Below are positions 46,947-57,300 of a stretch of 64,000 bases of DNA, one piece after another. How positions within the stretch are numbered: position 1 is the stretch's first letter; each line of letters starts with the position of its first letter. The stretch spans positions 186,001 to 250,000 of the forward strand of contig NZ_JACJRE010000004.1 in assembly GCF_014697075.1 (NCBI RefSeq), given 5' to 3'. The position numbers were made by a program, and so were the translations under genes. The DNA comes from Tolypothrix sp. FACHB-123 (GTDB lineage Bacteria; Cyanobacteriota; Cyanobacteriia; Cyanobacteriales; Nostocaceae). A model generated the notes under the pieces. It saw only the letters and a list, made by a program, of their open reading frames with translations, was not told the DNA's origin and did no database searches.

Positions 46947-47780
46947 ATGAATATTCAGCAGCTACGTCAATCATTAAAAATGAAGTGGCTGGGTTATTAC
47001 GCACAAAATCGCCCTTGGTTAGTAAAAATGCGAATCTGGGGTACTTATGATAGGGTGCGCCGGCCTTGTTCTGGTTTTATGTTGGCGACTTTATCTGTAT
47101 TAGAACCGCAGTTTGAACAGATACTTGATTTTTTAACTGAACTCAGCAATAACCCTGATAAAATTATTGCGGCTTTGGGTCTTAACTTCAGTCCTGACGA
47201 AGAGTTGGATTTGATAATTCAAGATGATTTTATGGCTGCTGACTCATTCTCAAATGAGCCGTTAACAGAAATTGAGGATCGAGTTCAGCATGTATCTTTG
47301 GTAACGGAAAATTTAGAGGATATTTCTAACTCGCCAACAAGAATATTAAATTCTGAGCAGCCGCTTGGCGATATGGCTCCAACCAAGATTAATGTATCAT
47401 CGTTTACGGGAGCTAATGAAGTAGTTCGCGATCGCCAACCAATAGCATCAGTTCCAGTGGCTACCCCAGTCACTCGGGAATCCTCAGCGACGACGCTTGT
47501 TATGGAAAAGCCAGCTACTGAGATTTCTAGGCAAAGCACAACTATTTTACCGTCGGCAATGCCTACTGAGATTCCCCAAAACTACACCAGCTTGAAATCG
47601 CTGGCTGTTGCTATCAAAATTCCCAGCAATGATACCCCGTTGAAGATCCAATTGCCTGTTGTTCCTACTAAAACTAACATCTCACCTAGTAGTAATGCCA
47701 GCAGTCTAGCTTCTTGGGTGGATGAATTTTGTCAAGGTGTTGATTGGAATCCAGAGGAAGCTATTTTTATTCATTTTTGA
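46947..47780 (+). CDS. Unknown protein with disordered C-terminal half
   Basis: 277 residues from the ATG at 46947, preceded by GAGG 7 nt upstream (a TTG at 46923 is less likely). A conserved-looking N-terminal part (residues 1-85: QLRQSLKMKWLGYYAQNRPW, then GYYAQNRPWLVKMRIW, RRPCSGFMLATLSVLEPQFEQ) precedes a Ser/Thr/Pro-rich disordered stretch and ends in ASWVDEFCQGVDWNPEEA. No membrane segment; family not named. The N-terminus resembles DUF5331-type cyanobacterial proteins, but that is not certain. Confidence 0.6.
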   Translation: MNIQQLRQSLKMKWLGYYAQNRPWLVKMRIWGTYDRVRRPCSGFMLATLSVLEPQFEQILDFLTELSNNPDKIIAALGLNFSPDEELDLIIQDDFMAADSFSNEPLTEIEDRVQHVSLVTENLEDISNSPTRILNSEQPLGDMAPTKINVSSFTGANEVVRDRQPIASVPVATPVTRESSATTLVMEKPATEISRQSTTILPSAMPTEIPQNYTSLKSLAVAIKIPSNDTPLKIQLPVVPTKTNISPSSNASSLASWVDEFCQGVDWNPEEAIFIHF

Positions 47781-47880
47781 ATAGTCATTTGTCATTTGTC
47801 CTTTGTCATTAGAACAGTTTTTACTGTTGACTATTGACTAAGGACTAATTTTCAGCCATAAGTTCAGTCAGTATAAAACT

Positions 47881-48870
47881 TTAAACTGAAGGATATTCGT
47901 GAGAAACAAAGGGTACTGCTACTACTTCGCCCTCGGTTTCTCCTACTTGGACTTTTAAGCCAACACCGCCAGCTTTGGTGCGAATGTAACCTAGTCCAAA
48001 GTGTCCGTCGGCTGTTTGGGTGTAACTGGTAAGTTTACCCACTTTTTCATCCCCAACGGCGATCGCACTGCCAATTTCCGCAAAACCACTCAAGCGAATC
48101 CCCCAGAGGTTTTGTTTTACACCTTTATATGTATTCAATCTGGCAATGGTTTCTTGTCCGATATAGCAGCCTTTATTAAAGGATATAGTCTGCCACAAGC
48201 CAACTTCTAGGGGATTGTAATCATCTGTGAGTTCTGCCTCTGGGATGGGTCGCCCTTGTAATATTCGTAACGTATCCCAAGCGCGATCGCTCAATTCTAC
48301 TGCACCTAATTCTAAAATTTGATTCCACAGTTTCTCTTTTTCGGAAGTGGGAAAAATTAGGGTATATCCAGGAGAAGCCAAGCCACTACCAACAGCAATA
48401 ATTAAGTTACCGTTGACTATTACATGAGTTCCATAGGGTTGACCGATAATTGATTCTGCGCCTAATTTTTTGATAATTCCATGACTTTCGGTGCCGATGA
48501 GGCTAAAGGTTGCATTTTCAGCAGTTACATCGGTCAATTGCACTTTATCAGCAAAAAAGATATAGCGGTCTAACCACTGCATGATAAATTCGCGACGGTT
48601 AGGCGAAACCAACAATAAAACCGCATCTTCTAAAACGTAGGCAGTAACTAAATCAATGGTGCGGGCTGTTGATGTTACCATTACCGTATCGCAGCCTTGC
48701 CCAGGTTTTAAGCTTTGGAAATCGTTAGTACTTTGGTTGTGTAAAAAGCGGATACGGTCATCATCAGAAACACGAATGCGTCCAAAAAAAGAGCGATCGC
48801 ATACAGCAACACCTTCTGTTACCGCTTGGATAGCTGCTGCGTCTTGAGCGTCAATTGCAGATGTTGGCAT
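47881..48870 (-). CDS. ygfZ: YgfZ/GcvT-domain protein
   Basis: About 329 residues from the ATG at 48870 (MPTSAIDAQ); a TTG at 48897 adds 9. The signature KGCYIGQETIAR of the YgfZ family, a folate-binding helper of iron-sulfur enzymes, is present (Cys in KGCYIGQE), as is VCDRSFFGRIRVSDDDRIRFLHNQ in pieces. The protein is cytoplasmic. It converges with the hypothetical gene, 100 bp apart. Confidence 0.9.
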   Translation of the reverse strand: MPTSAIDAQDAAAIQAVTEGVAVCDRSFFGRIRVSDDDRIRFLHNQSTNDFQSLKPGQGCDTVMVTSTARTIDLVTAYVLEDAVLLLVSPNRREFIMQWLDRYIFFADKVQLTDVTAENATFSLIGTESHGIIKKLGAESIIGQPYGTHVIVNGNLIIAVGSGLASPGYTLIFPTSEKEKLWNQILELGAVELSDRAWDTLRILQGRPIPEAELTDDYNPLEVGLWQTISFNKGCYIGQETIARLNTYKGVKQNLWGIRLSGFAEIGSAIAVGDEKVGKLTSYTQTADGHFGLGYIRTKAGGVGLKVQVGETEGEVVAVPFVSHEYPSV

Positions 48871-48946
48871 GGTAATGAAGAGTTGCTTTTGTTTCAATGG
48901 TTTCGCATTGGAATATTACCAAATTATCTTTGATTGGTTCAAGGGG

Positions 48947-49026
48947 CATGGGGCATGGAAGGGAGATAAGGGAGACAAGGGAGATAAGAGAGACAAGGAG
49001 GACAAATGACAAATGACAAATGACTA
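48947..49026. repeat. Simple repeats: GGGCATGG and GGAGATAAGGGAGACAA
   Basis: A GGGGCATGGGGCATGG unit is followed by GGGAGATAAGGGAGACAAGG units and GACAAATGACAAATGACAA triplets. They lie between ygfZ and the tnpB relic and abut its truncation point. Confidence 0.5.
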
Positions 49027-49196
49027 CTGATATTTGTCATCATTGTGGATTCGTTGGGGATAGAGACATCAATGCTGCTATTAACATCTTGCACAAGGGA
49101 TTAAGTACGGTGGGGCACATCGGATCTTATAAGCTTGGGGAGTTTGATCCTCTAGCTTCGTTGGAGCAATCCTGCGAAGGTAAGATTGGACTTTGA
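49020..49196 (+). pseudogene. Remnant of tnpB (IS200/IS605-type): C-terminal end only
   Basis: A 58-codon stretch reads CHHCGFVGDRDINAAINIL followed by HKGLSTVGHIGSYKLG and stops with TGA at 49194. CxxCG-x3-DRDxNAAxNIL is the second half of the TnpB zinc finger and the final catalytic Asp/Asn block. The rest of TnpB (RuvC core, first CxxC) is absent and the 5' side is replaced by GACAAATGACAAATGA repeats. The right-end hairpin follows. The relic cannot transpose. Confidence 0.85.
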
Positions 49197-49243
49197 ACCA
49201 AGAATTCCCGCCCTTGTAGGGCGGTGGAGTGTCAATATACCTA
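49197..49243 (+). mobile_element. IS605-type right end with hairpin
   Basis: CCGCCC-TTGTA-GGGCGG (49208-49224) follows the tnpB stop by 11 nt and continues as TGGAGTGTCAATA, the common right-end form of tnpB elements (hairpin then GGAGTGTCAA). In living elements this segment is the 3' part of the omega RNA scaffold; here the guide would run into the cobJ leader. Confidence 0.65.
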
Positions 49244-49264
49244 ATATACAGTTCCAGAATTTTT

Positions 49265-50998
49265 ATGATGACGAAGGTTGCACCTGCTGTTGTGGTGTTG
49301 GGTCAAAATAGTGTAGCAGTAGCACGCAAAATAATCAGTGTTTTACCAGGGGCGACGTTATACGGGTTGGCGGGACGTACTAGTGAGGTAGATGTCAGCT
49401 TTAGTAGTTTTGGTGAGACAGTGCGGGAGTTATTCGCCCAGGGAACGCCACTGATTGGGATTTGTGCTGCGGGTATTTTAATTAGAACCCTAGCGCCGAT
49501 GATTTCTGATAAACGCCAAGAACCGCCAGTAGTCGCTGTAGCTGAAGATGGTAGCGCGGTTGTTCCTCTTTTAGGTGGATTGAGTGGGGTAAACGATTTA
49601 GCAAGGCGGATTGCTGAGGTTTTTGAGGTGAAAGCCGCAATTACAACTACCGGCGATATTCGATTTCGCACCGCGCTTTTGTCTCCGCCTGCTGGTTATT
49701 ATTTGGCTAATCCTGATGATGCGAAAACTTTTATTTCCGATTTGCTAGCTGGAGCGCAGGTAAAGTTGGAAGGAATAGCACCTTGGTTAACTAACAGTCA
49801 ATTACCCATTGATCCAAATGGAAACTTGACGATTAAAATTAGCGATCGCTTGCTTCAGCCTACACCAAATTGTTTAATCTACCATCCTGCCACAATTGCG
49901 ATCGCTATTAGTGAAATTTCTGGAACTGAGGATGAGGTACTAGCATCCATACAGCAAGTATTAACAGAGGCGAAACTTGCACCTGCATCGATAGCTGGAG
50001 TATTTGCGCCCCTCGCCATCGCCGCCAATCCGGTAATTCATGCTGTTGCTAGCGCTTTAGAAGTGCCTGCACGGTTTTTTACCTCAAATCACTTAGACAG
50101 TTTATTATCACAGGGTTATAGCCCCAGCCAAGCGGTAGCTATTGCAGCTACAGGAAAAGATGCAGAGGTAATTAAGACAGAGAAAGGAATAGCGATCGCA
50201 ATTTCCCCCGAACCCATCAACCCCAACAATATCGGACAATCACGGGGACGATTAGCTGTGATTGGTACAGGGCCGGGTAGTCAAGAGTGGATGTCTCCGG
50301 AAGTTAAGGAAATCCTCAAGTCGGCTACTGATTTGGTAGGTTATACAACTTATCTAAATTTAGTGGGTTCCCTGGGTGAAGGTAAGCAACGACATGATTC
50401 TGATAATCGCGAAGAAATTCCACGGGCGGAAATGGCGCTAGATTTAGCAGCCCAAGGGCGATATGTGGCTGTGGTATCTTCTGGCGATCCGGGGATTTAT
50501 GCGATGGCGACAGCAATTTTTGAGGTTTTAGATTGCCAAAATAAACCTGAATGGGACAGCGTAGAAATTCATGTTGCACCGGGAATTTCTGCTATGCAAG
50601 CCGCAGCTGCTGCTATTGGCGCACCCTTGGGACATGATTTTTGTACTATTTCCCTTTCAGATATTTTAAAACCTTGGTCAATAATTGAACAGCGAATTGC
50701 GGCTGCGGCTGAAGCTGATTTTGCGATCGCTTTCTACAATCCTGTATCGAAAGAGCGTACTTGGCAATTAACGGAAGCGAGAAATATCTTACTGCGTTAT
50801 AGAACGCCTGACACGCCAGTAGTCTTAGGGCGAAATCTCGGACGAACTGGACAAGCTGTAAAAGTAATTACCCTTGAAGAATTAGCACCGACAGTAGCCG
50901 ATATGCGAACCATGATTCTTATTGGCTCTAGTAAAACTAAGAAGATTCAGCGCCCTGATGGTAACGTCTCCGTTTACACTCCCCGTCGATACAGTTAA
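49265..50998 (+). CDS. cobJ: CbiG-CobJ fusion: cobalamin biosynthesis (precorrin-3B methyltransferase)
   Basis: 577 residues. N-terminal CbiG-like part (about 5-330; LIGICAAGILIRTLAP, GLSGVNDLARRIAE) that opens the delta-lactone, and a C-terminal CobJ/CbiH SAM methyltransferase (about 335-577; LAVIGTGPGSQEWMSPE, VVSSGDPGIYAMA, FAIAFYNPVS, GRNLGRTGQ). The fusion is known in cyanobacteria. The ATG at 49265 is preferred; the upstream GTG at 49229 lies in the IS right end and would add 12 residues from the element. No partner cobalamin gene nearby. Confidence 0.9.
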   Translation: MMTKVAPAVVVLGQNSVAVARKIISVLPGATLYGLAGRTSEVDVSFSSFGETVRELFAQGTPLIGICAAGILIRTLAPMISDKRQEPPVVAVAEDGSAVVPLLGGLSGVNDLARRIAEVFEVKAAITTTGDIRFRTALLSPPAGYYLANPDDAKTFISDLLAGAQVKLEGIAPWLTNSQLPIDPNGNLTIKISDRLLQPTPNCLIYHPATIAIAISEISGTEDEVLASIQQVLTEAKLAPASIAGVFAPLAIAANPVIHAVASALEVPARFFTSNHLDSLLSQGYSPSQAVAIAATGKDAEVIKTEKGIAIAISPEPINPNNIGQSRGRLAVIGTGPGSQEWMSPEVKEILKSATDLVGYTTYLNLVGSLGEGKQRHDSDNREEIPRAEMALDLAAQGRYVAVVSSGDPGIYAMATAIFEVLDCQNKPEWDSVEIHVAPGISAMQAAAAAIGAPLGHDFCTISLSDILKPWSIIEQRIAAAAEADFAIAFYNPVSKERTWQLTEARNILLRYRTPDTPVVLGRNLGRTGQAVKVITLEELAPTVADMRTMILIGSSKTKKIQRPDGNVSVYTPRRYS

Positions 50999-51131
50999 AA
51001 TCGCAATGTTTCAACAATAATTGGGTGAGTTAGCTCACAAGCACTAGTTACGTTACGGTTTATCTTGATGCAGCAACCAATACAGCTGATGAAATGATGA
51101 AATAACTTCAAAACTCACATCGGATTACTCT

Positions 51132-51419
51132 ATGCCTTATGACATTACTATGTGTCCCGGACAAAATTGTCCGTTTAAACAAGGGTGTTACCGTTTTACA
51201 TCCGAAATCTTTGGTCGCCAAGATTTTTTTGGAACAGCACCTTATAATTTGACGACTAATTATTGTGAGTTTTTTATCAGTAACCGCCCAGATGAGGAGC
51301 AAATTCGTTGGCGAGCTTATACAATCTGGCAACAAACAGGCTATCTAGAAGGAAAATCTATAGAATATTGGCTTCAGGCTGAAAAAGAGTTGACAGAGTT
51401 AAAAAACTTACGATCCTGA
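51132..51419 (+). CDS. DUF2934-like small protein with Cys motif
   Basis: 95 residues: an N-terminal Cys group (CPGQNCPFKQGCYRF) and a C-terminal DUF2934-like helix pair (RWRAYTIWQQTGYLEGKS, YWLQAEKEL). The Cys set could bind a metal; function unknown. The start ATG is well positioned. Followed by another short secreted-type gene at 51502, same strand. Confidence 0.75.
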   Translation: MPYDITMCPGQNCPFKQGCYRFTSEIFGRQDFFGTAPYNLTTNYCEFFISNRPDEEQIRWRAYTIWQQTGYLEGKSIEYWLQAEKELTELKNLRS

Positions 51420-51501
51420 TGCATTCCTGATGCATATTAATTTGTACTGTAAGATGAAATCGGCTCATTTAAGTAGTGGAAATTCTTGACCTAGAAACCC
51501 A

Positions 51502-51858
51502 ATGAACAAATTCTTACTTCACTTACTTTCAACTCCTGTAGTTATTAGCTCTATCCTGTCTACAGGAATCGTGATTAATCAAGCCCAAGCTATCGAGCCA
51601 CAACCTGCAAATACAGAAGATCGTCTCACCTGTATCCGTAATAAACATAAAATTGGTTTAGTCTGCGCTAGAGCTTCTGTTTTGGCACAAATTCCTAAAT
51701 ATCAGTCAGAAAGCGAACCTGTATCTACAGATAACGTACCGATGCTAGAGTTTAATGATGCAGAAAGCGATATGGCTATCGATTTATTCGGTTGTGATTG
51801 TCCGGCTTGTATCAATTCTTTAAGAAATATGCAGGGTGCAAAGCCATTAGTTTATTAA
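51502..51858 (+). CDS. Small exported protein with four Cys, unknown
   Basis: 118 residues; a signal peptide (STPVVISSILSTGIVINQAQA, quoted in part) likely cut after AQA near residue 30. Mature part has two Cys pairs (TCIRNKHKIGLVC, GCDCPAC). No family recognised. Located between the DUF2934-type gene and the cyclase module. Confidence 0.65.
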   Translation: MNKFLLHLLSTPVVISSILSTGIVINQAQAIEPQPANTEDRLTCIRNKHKIGLVCARASVLAQIPKYQSESEPVSTDNVPMLEFNDAESDMAIDLFGCDCPACINSLRNMQGAKPLVY

Positions 51859-52000
51859 GAAACATTCAAAATAATTACTCATGAAGTAGATATTATCTCA
51901 GGGCACAACATCTGTTGTGCTCTTACTTTTTAATACATATAATTGAAACACAATTTACAATTTATATGAATATTTAAAATCATAAACATAAGTAATAAAA

Positions 52001-54238
52001 ATGATATACAAGCCAGAACCAATAGATACTTCAAAAGCGATTGTCAATAGCGAACATCTCAAATTAACTGAATTACTTGCCAAAAATACACATGAAATTT
52101 GGGCACAGCAACGCATAGCAGAAGGATGGAAATTTGGTATACAACGAGATGATATCCGCAAAGAACATCCTGGATTAGTTCCCTATGAAGAATTATCAGA
52201 ATCAGAAAAACAATACGATCGCAATACAGCCTTAGGAGTTATCAAGGTGCTATTAGCTTTAGGCTATCGCCTTGAAGGTAAAGGAAATTCCTTAGCAGAT
52301 GAAAAAGAAGAACAACAATTGGCTGTAATGCTACAAAACCTTAAAGATTCTTCAGAATTAAATTTAAGTTCTTTATTGGCAATTGGTAGAGAAACAATTA
52401 AAATTAAACCTCATTCCCCAGATATTTATATTGTCTTAGGTGAAACAATCCTCCAACTAGGCGAACCTTTAATGGCTTATGATGTTATTACTGATGGACT
52501 AAAACACTGGGAAAATAATATTAGATTAAAGCAACTTTTAGCTTTAGCATTGGCGCGGAGTGGTGCAAGTTTACGAGCTAATTCCCTGCTATTACAACTA
52601 GTAGAATCAGGAGCATCAGATCGCGAAACTATCTCTCTTCTTGCTCGAACTCATAAAGACCTTTACCTGCAAGCAACTACCCCAGAAGAAAAACAAAGTC
52701 ATCTGAAATTAGCCGCCGCAAGATATCAACAAGCTTATCAATTAACTGGCAGTTACTACCCAGGAATTAATGCTGCTACTATGACTCTATTAAAGGGAGA
52801 AGAAGTAACAGCAAAAGAAATTGCAACTCAGGTGCAAGAGCAATGTTTACAACAAGCAGAAAAGGATTATTGGTTATTAGCAACATTAGGTGAAGCGTCC
52901 CTGATTTTACAAGATTGGTCAGCAGCAGAAGCATGGTATAAAAAAGCAGTAGAAATCGGGAAAGGAAGACTTGGAGATATTAGTTCTACCCGTCGCAATG
53001 CTAAACTTCTGCTGGAGTATTTAGAAGGAAATAGCCAGCGCCTTGGAGAATGGTTTCAACTTCCCCGTACGGTTGTTTTTAGCGGACACACAATTGACCG
53101 CCCCGAAAGAAAAATTCCCAGATTTCCGCCTGAATTAGAAGCACAAGTTTATCAAGCTATCAAAGAACGGCTGATAAATTATGATGCCAAAATAGGATAT
53201 GCTTCCGCCGCTTGTGGTGCCGATATTTTATTTTTAGAAGCAATTCTTGAACTCAATGGGGAGATTCATATTGTACTGCCTTATGATAGTGCAGAATTTA
53301 TACATAATTCCGTTGATATTATTCCTAATAGTGATTGGAAGCAAAGATATGAAAACTTAATAGCAAGGGCGAATGAAGTTATCATTTGCTCCCATCATAA
53401 TTTAGAAGACAGTAATATTTTGTATGAATATGCCAATCGGGTTGTACATGGTTTAGGCAAAATGCGAGCCGAATTACTCGATACAGAATTAATACATCTT
53501 GCTGTTTGGGATGGTCAACCAGGTGATGGATCTGGCGGTACAGCTTGGACAATTGAAACTTGGCAAGCATGGGGTTATGAGGTAGAAATCATCAATCTCA
53601 AATTGATGCAAAATACTGCTGTAAAGGATAATATTTTATTACGCGATCGCCAACCACAAATAAATATTAATCAACAATCCAGCAATCAAACAGAATCTAG
53701 AGAAGTGATGGCACTTTTGTTTGCTGATGTTGTCAAATACTCAACCTTAACGGAAGAACAAATTCCGCGATATGTAGAATATTTTCTTGGTGCTGTTGCT
53801 GAACTTGAAGCTAAATCAAATTATGCATCATTAGTCAAAAATACCTGGGGAGATGCCCTATATTATGTCTTTCCTAGTGTGACTGATGCTGGCAATTTTG
53901 CCCTAGATTTATGCGATCTCATTCAACATACTAACTGGTTAGAAAAAGGTCTGCCCGAAAATCTTAATTTACGGATTTCATTGCACGCAGGCCCAGTTTA
54001 CCAATATGTTAACCCTGTGACTAAAGATACCAGCTATATTGGCACTCATGTTAGCTATGCTGCCAGAATTGAACCGATAACTCCACCAGGTAAAGTTTAC
54101 GGAAGTCAAGCTTTTGCAGCCCTAGCTTGCAGTCTAGGAGTGCAAGATTTTACCTGCGATTACGTTGGACAAATCCCTTTTGCCAAAGGATATGGCACCT
54201 TTCCCACCTATCATGTACGCCGACAAAGAAGTTTTTAG
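52001..54238 (+). CDS. RyR-TPR-SLOG-like-class III nucleotide cyclase
   Basis: 745 residues. (1) RyR domain, residues about 15-95: NTHEIWAQQRIAEGWKFG and EKQYDRNTALGV are its signature. (2) TPR-type helices about 110-345. (3) A SLOG-like Rossmann domain, about 357-530: VVFSGHTIDRP, ASAACGADILFLEA, HIVLPY. (4) A class III adenylate/guanylate cyclase domain, about 566-745: metal Asp576 (LLFADVVKYS) and Asp618 (NTWGDALYYV), Arg689 (AARIEP). The usual Asn of the transition-state motif is Ser685 (HVSYAARIE). No membrane segment. The TIR-WD40 gene follows 141 bp downstream on the same strand. The likely product is a cyclic nucleotide; which one is unknown. Confidence 0.8.
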   Translation: MIYKPEPIDTSKAIVNSEHLKLTELLAKNTHEIWAQQRIAEGWKFGIQRDDIRKEHPGLVPYEELSESEKQYDRNTALGVIKVLLALGYRLEGKGNSLADEKEEQQLAVMLQNLKDSSELNLSSLLAIGRETIKIKPHSPDIYIVLGETILQLGEPLMAYDVITDGLKHWENNIRLKQLLALALARSGASLRANSLLLQLVESGASDRETISLLARTHKDLYLQATTPEEKQSHLKLAAARYQQAYQLTGSYYPGINAATMTLLKGEEVTAKEIATQVQEQCLQQAEKDYWLLATLGEASLILQDWSAAEAWYKKAVEIGKGRLGDISSTRRNAKLLLEYLEGNSQRLGEWFQLPRTVVFSGHTIDRPERKIPRFPPELEAQVYQAIKERLINYDAKIGYASAACGADILFLEAILELNGEIHIVLPYDSAEFIHNSVDIIPNSDWKQRYENLIARANEVIICSHHNLEDSNILYEYANRVVHGLGKMRAELLDTELIHLAVWDGQPGDGSGGTAWTIETWQAWGYEVEIINLKLMQNTAVKDNILLRDRQPQININQQSSNQTESREVMALLFADVVKYSTLTEEQIPRYVEYFLGAVAELEAKSNYASLVKNTWGDALYYVFPSVTDAGNFALDLCDLIQHTNWLEKGLPENLNLRISLHAGPVYQYVNPVTKDTSYIGTHVSYAARIEPITPPGKVYGSQAFAALACSLGVQDFTCDYVGQIPFAKGYGTFPTYHVRRQRSF

Positions 54239-54379
54239 CGATCGCACAACAGCTATCTAGAGAGCAAAGTTATTTTTTTTGCTAATCTATTTAGGTAAAA
54301 ATAATGACAAAAAACACAACAAAGATTATAGTAGTTTCACTAAGTTGGCACTAAGTGAGATGCAGACTGAGCAAATCAC

Positions 54380-57300
54380 ATGACAGACGTTTTTATCTCC
54401 TATTCACGCAAAGACAAGGAGTTCGTCTTTATACTCCAAAACGCACTCAAAGCTCACAATCGTCAAACTTGGGTTGACTGGAAAGATATTCCCTTAACTG
54501 CTGATTGGTGGGCAGAAATTGAAACAGGGATTGAAGCAACTAACACCTTTGTCTTTGTTATTAGCCCAGATTCAGTTGTCTCTAAAGTCTGCAATCAAGA
54601 AATTGAACATGCAATCAAAAACAATAAGCGTCTTGTGCCCATTTTACATAGAGAAGGCTTCGACATAGAGCAAGTTCATCCAGCCCTTTCTCGCCACAAC
54701 TGGCTGTTCTTTCGGGAACAAGATGATTTCGACAATGTTTTTGCCCACCTAATTAAAGCAATTGATACAAATTTAGAATATGTGCGCGGGCATACGCGCT
54801 TGCTGATTCGGGCACTGGAATGGGAGAATAAAGGACGTAATGATAGCTTTTTGGTACGTGGAACTGATTTAGACGCAGCAGAAAAATGGCTTGTCTCTAG
54901 TACTACTCAACAACCCCAACCAACAGAACAGCAAAAAAACTATATTCTTAAAAGCCGCGAAGCCGAAACAGCTTATCAAAGATTGATGAAAGCTGGACAC
55001 CAAGCAAGGCAAATGGTTCGCATTAGCTCTGGGATGCTGATTGTGACGTTACTATTAGCAGCAATAGCTGGAGTCTGGGCAAACAAAACGATTCATGAAG
55101 CACAAGAAGGCACAAAGTTAGAGCGCGAGGGAGTAGCAGCTTTACAGCAATTTGAAACTCAATCAATCACAGCCTTACTTACAGCCATGATAGCAGGGCA
55201 AGGATTGCAATCAATAGTTAAAGATGGTCGCCCTTTAGAACAATATCCAGCCGCTAGCCCCATATTAGCTTTACAAAGAATTTTAGATGGGATTCAAGAA
55301 CGGACGCAGCTTACAGGGCATAAAGATCTAATTATCAATACCAGTTTTAGCCCTGATGGCAAGTTTATTGTCACTGCATCCTTTGATAAGACAGCGCGGG
55401 TGTGGGACACCACTGGTAAATTGTTAGCCCAACTTAAAGGGCATCAAGGAGAGGTCAACAATGTCAATTTTAGTCCTGATGGTAAGCTGATTGTCACTAG
55501 TTCCTCTGACAACACAGCGCGGGTGTGGGACACAACTGGTAAGCTTTTAGCTCAACTCCAGGGGCATCAGGGTTTGGTCAGAAGTGCTAGTTTTAGCCCT
55601 GATGGCAAGCTAATTCTTACTGCATCCTTTGACAAAACAGCACGAGTGTGGGACACAACTGGTAAACTGTTAGCCCAACTTAAAGGACATCAGGATAAGC
55701 TCAGAAATGCTAGTTTTAGCCCTGATGGCAAGCTGATTCTTACTGCCAGTGAAGACAAAACAGCACGAGTGTGGGACATAACTGGTAAACTGTTAACCCA
55801 ACTCCAAGGACATCAGAATAAGCTCAAAAATGCTAGTTTTAGCCCTGATGGTAAGCTGATTCTGACCGCTAGTGAGGATAAGACAGCAAGGGTATGGGAC
55901 ACAAATGGTAAACTTTTAGCCCAATTTCAAGGACATCAGGATCAGGTCATCAAAGCTATTTTTAGCCCCGATGGTAAGCTGATTGTTACTGCCAGTGATG
56001 ACAAAACAGCAAGGGTATGGGACACAAATGGTAAACTTTTAGCCCAACTCAAAGGACATCAGGATAAGCTCAGAAATGTCAATTTTAGTCCTGATAGTAA
56101 GTTGATTGTTACTACATCCTTTGACAAGACAGTACGGGTATGGGACATAAGTGGTAAGCTGTTAACCCAACTCAAAGGACATCGGCAGATAGCAATGAAT
56201 GCCAGTTTTAGCCCTGATAGTAACTTGATTGTCACTGCCTCTATTGACGAGACAGCGCGGTTATGGGACATAAGGAGTAAGCTGTTAGCGCCACTCAAGG
56301 GGCATCAGAGTACTGTATACAATGCTAGTTTTAGCCCTAATGGTAAGCTGATTGTCACTGCTAGTAATGACAAGACAGCGCGGGTGTGGGACAAAAATGG
56401 TAAACTCTTAGCTCAACTCCAAGGGCATAAAAGTTCTGTATACAATGCTAGTTTTAGTCCTGATAGTAAGTTGATTGTTACTGCCTCCTTTGACAAGACA
56501 GCGCGGGTATGGAACACTACAGGTAAGCTGTTAGCCCAACTCCAAGGGCATCAAGGTGGAATCGTCAATGCCAATTTTAGCCCTGATAGCAAACTAATTG
56601 TCACTGCCAGTGATGACAACACAGCGCGGGTGTGGGATATCACAGGTAAGCTTTTAACTCAGATTAAAGGGCATAAAGAGCCGATTATGAATGCCAGTTT
56701 TAGCCCTGATGGCAAACTTATTGTCACTGCCTCGTGGGATAAGGCAGCGCGAGTATGGGACACAAATGGTAAACTATTAGCCCAACTTAAAGGGCATCTG
56801 GATAAAGTTGACAATGCCAGTTTTAGCCCTGATGGCAAACTTATTGTCACTGCTTCGTGGGATAAGACAGCACGAATATGGGACACTACTGGTAAACTGT
56901 TAGCCCAACTTAAAGGACATCTGGATAGGGTCAATAATGCCAGTTTTAGCCCTGATGGCAAACTTATTGTCACTGCCAGTAATGATAATACGGCACGGGT
57001 ATGGAACACTACAGGTAAGCTGTTAGCCCAACTTCAAGGGCATCCAAGTAGAGTAATAAATGCCAGTTTTAGCCAGGATAACAAGCTGATTCTCACTGTT
57101 TCTGCTAACACAGTGCAAATGTGGGACAAAACGGGTAAGCTTTTAGCACAATTCAATGGGCATCAACAAGATGTCAACAATGCCAGTTTTAGTCCTGATG
57201 GCAAACTTATTGTTACCGCCAGTGATGACAAGACAGCAAGAATTTGGCCTGTAGAAAGCTTAGATACTCTTTTGCAAAGAGGTTGTAACTGGCTGCACGA

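Noticed and set aside
55300-57260. Long minus-strand ORFs inside the WD40 gene
   Set aside because: They mirror the 123-bp repeat on the opposite strand and show no independent coding features.
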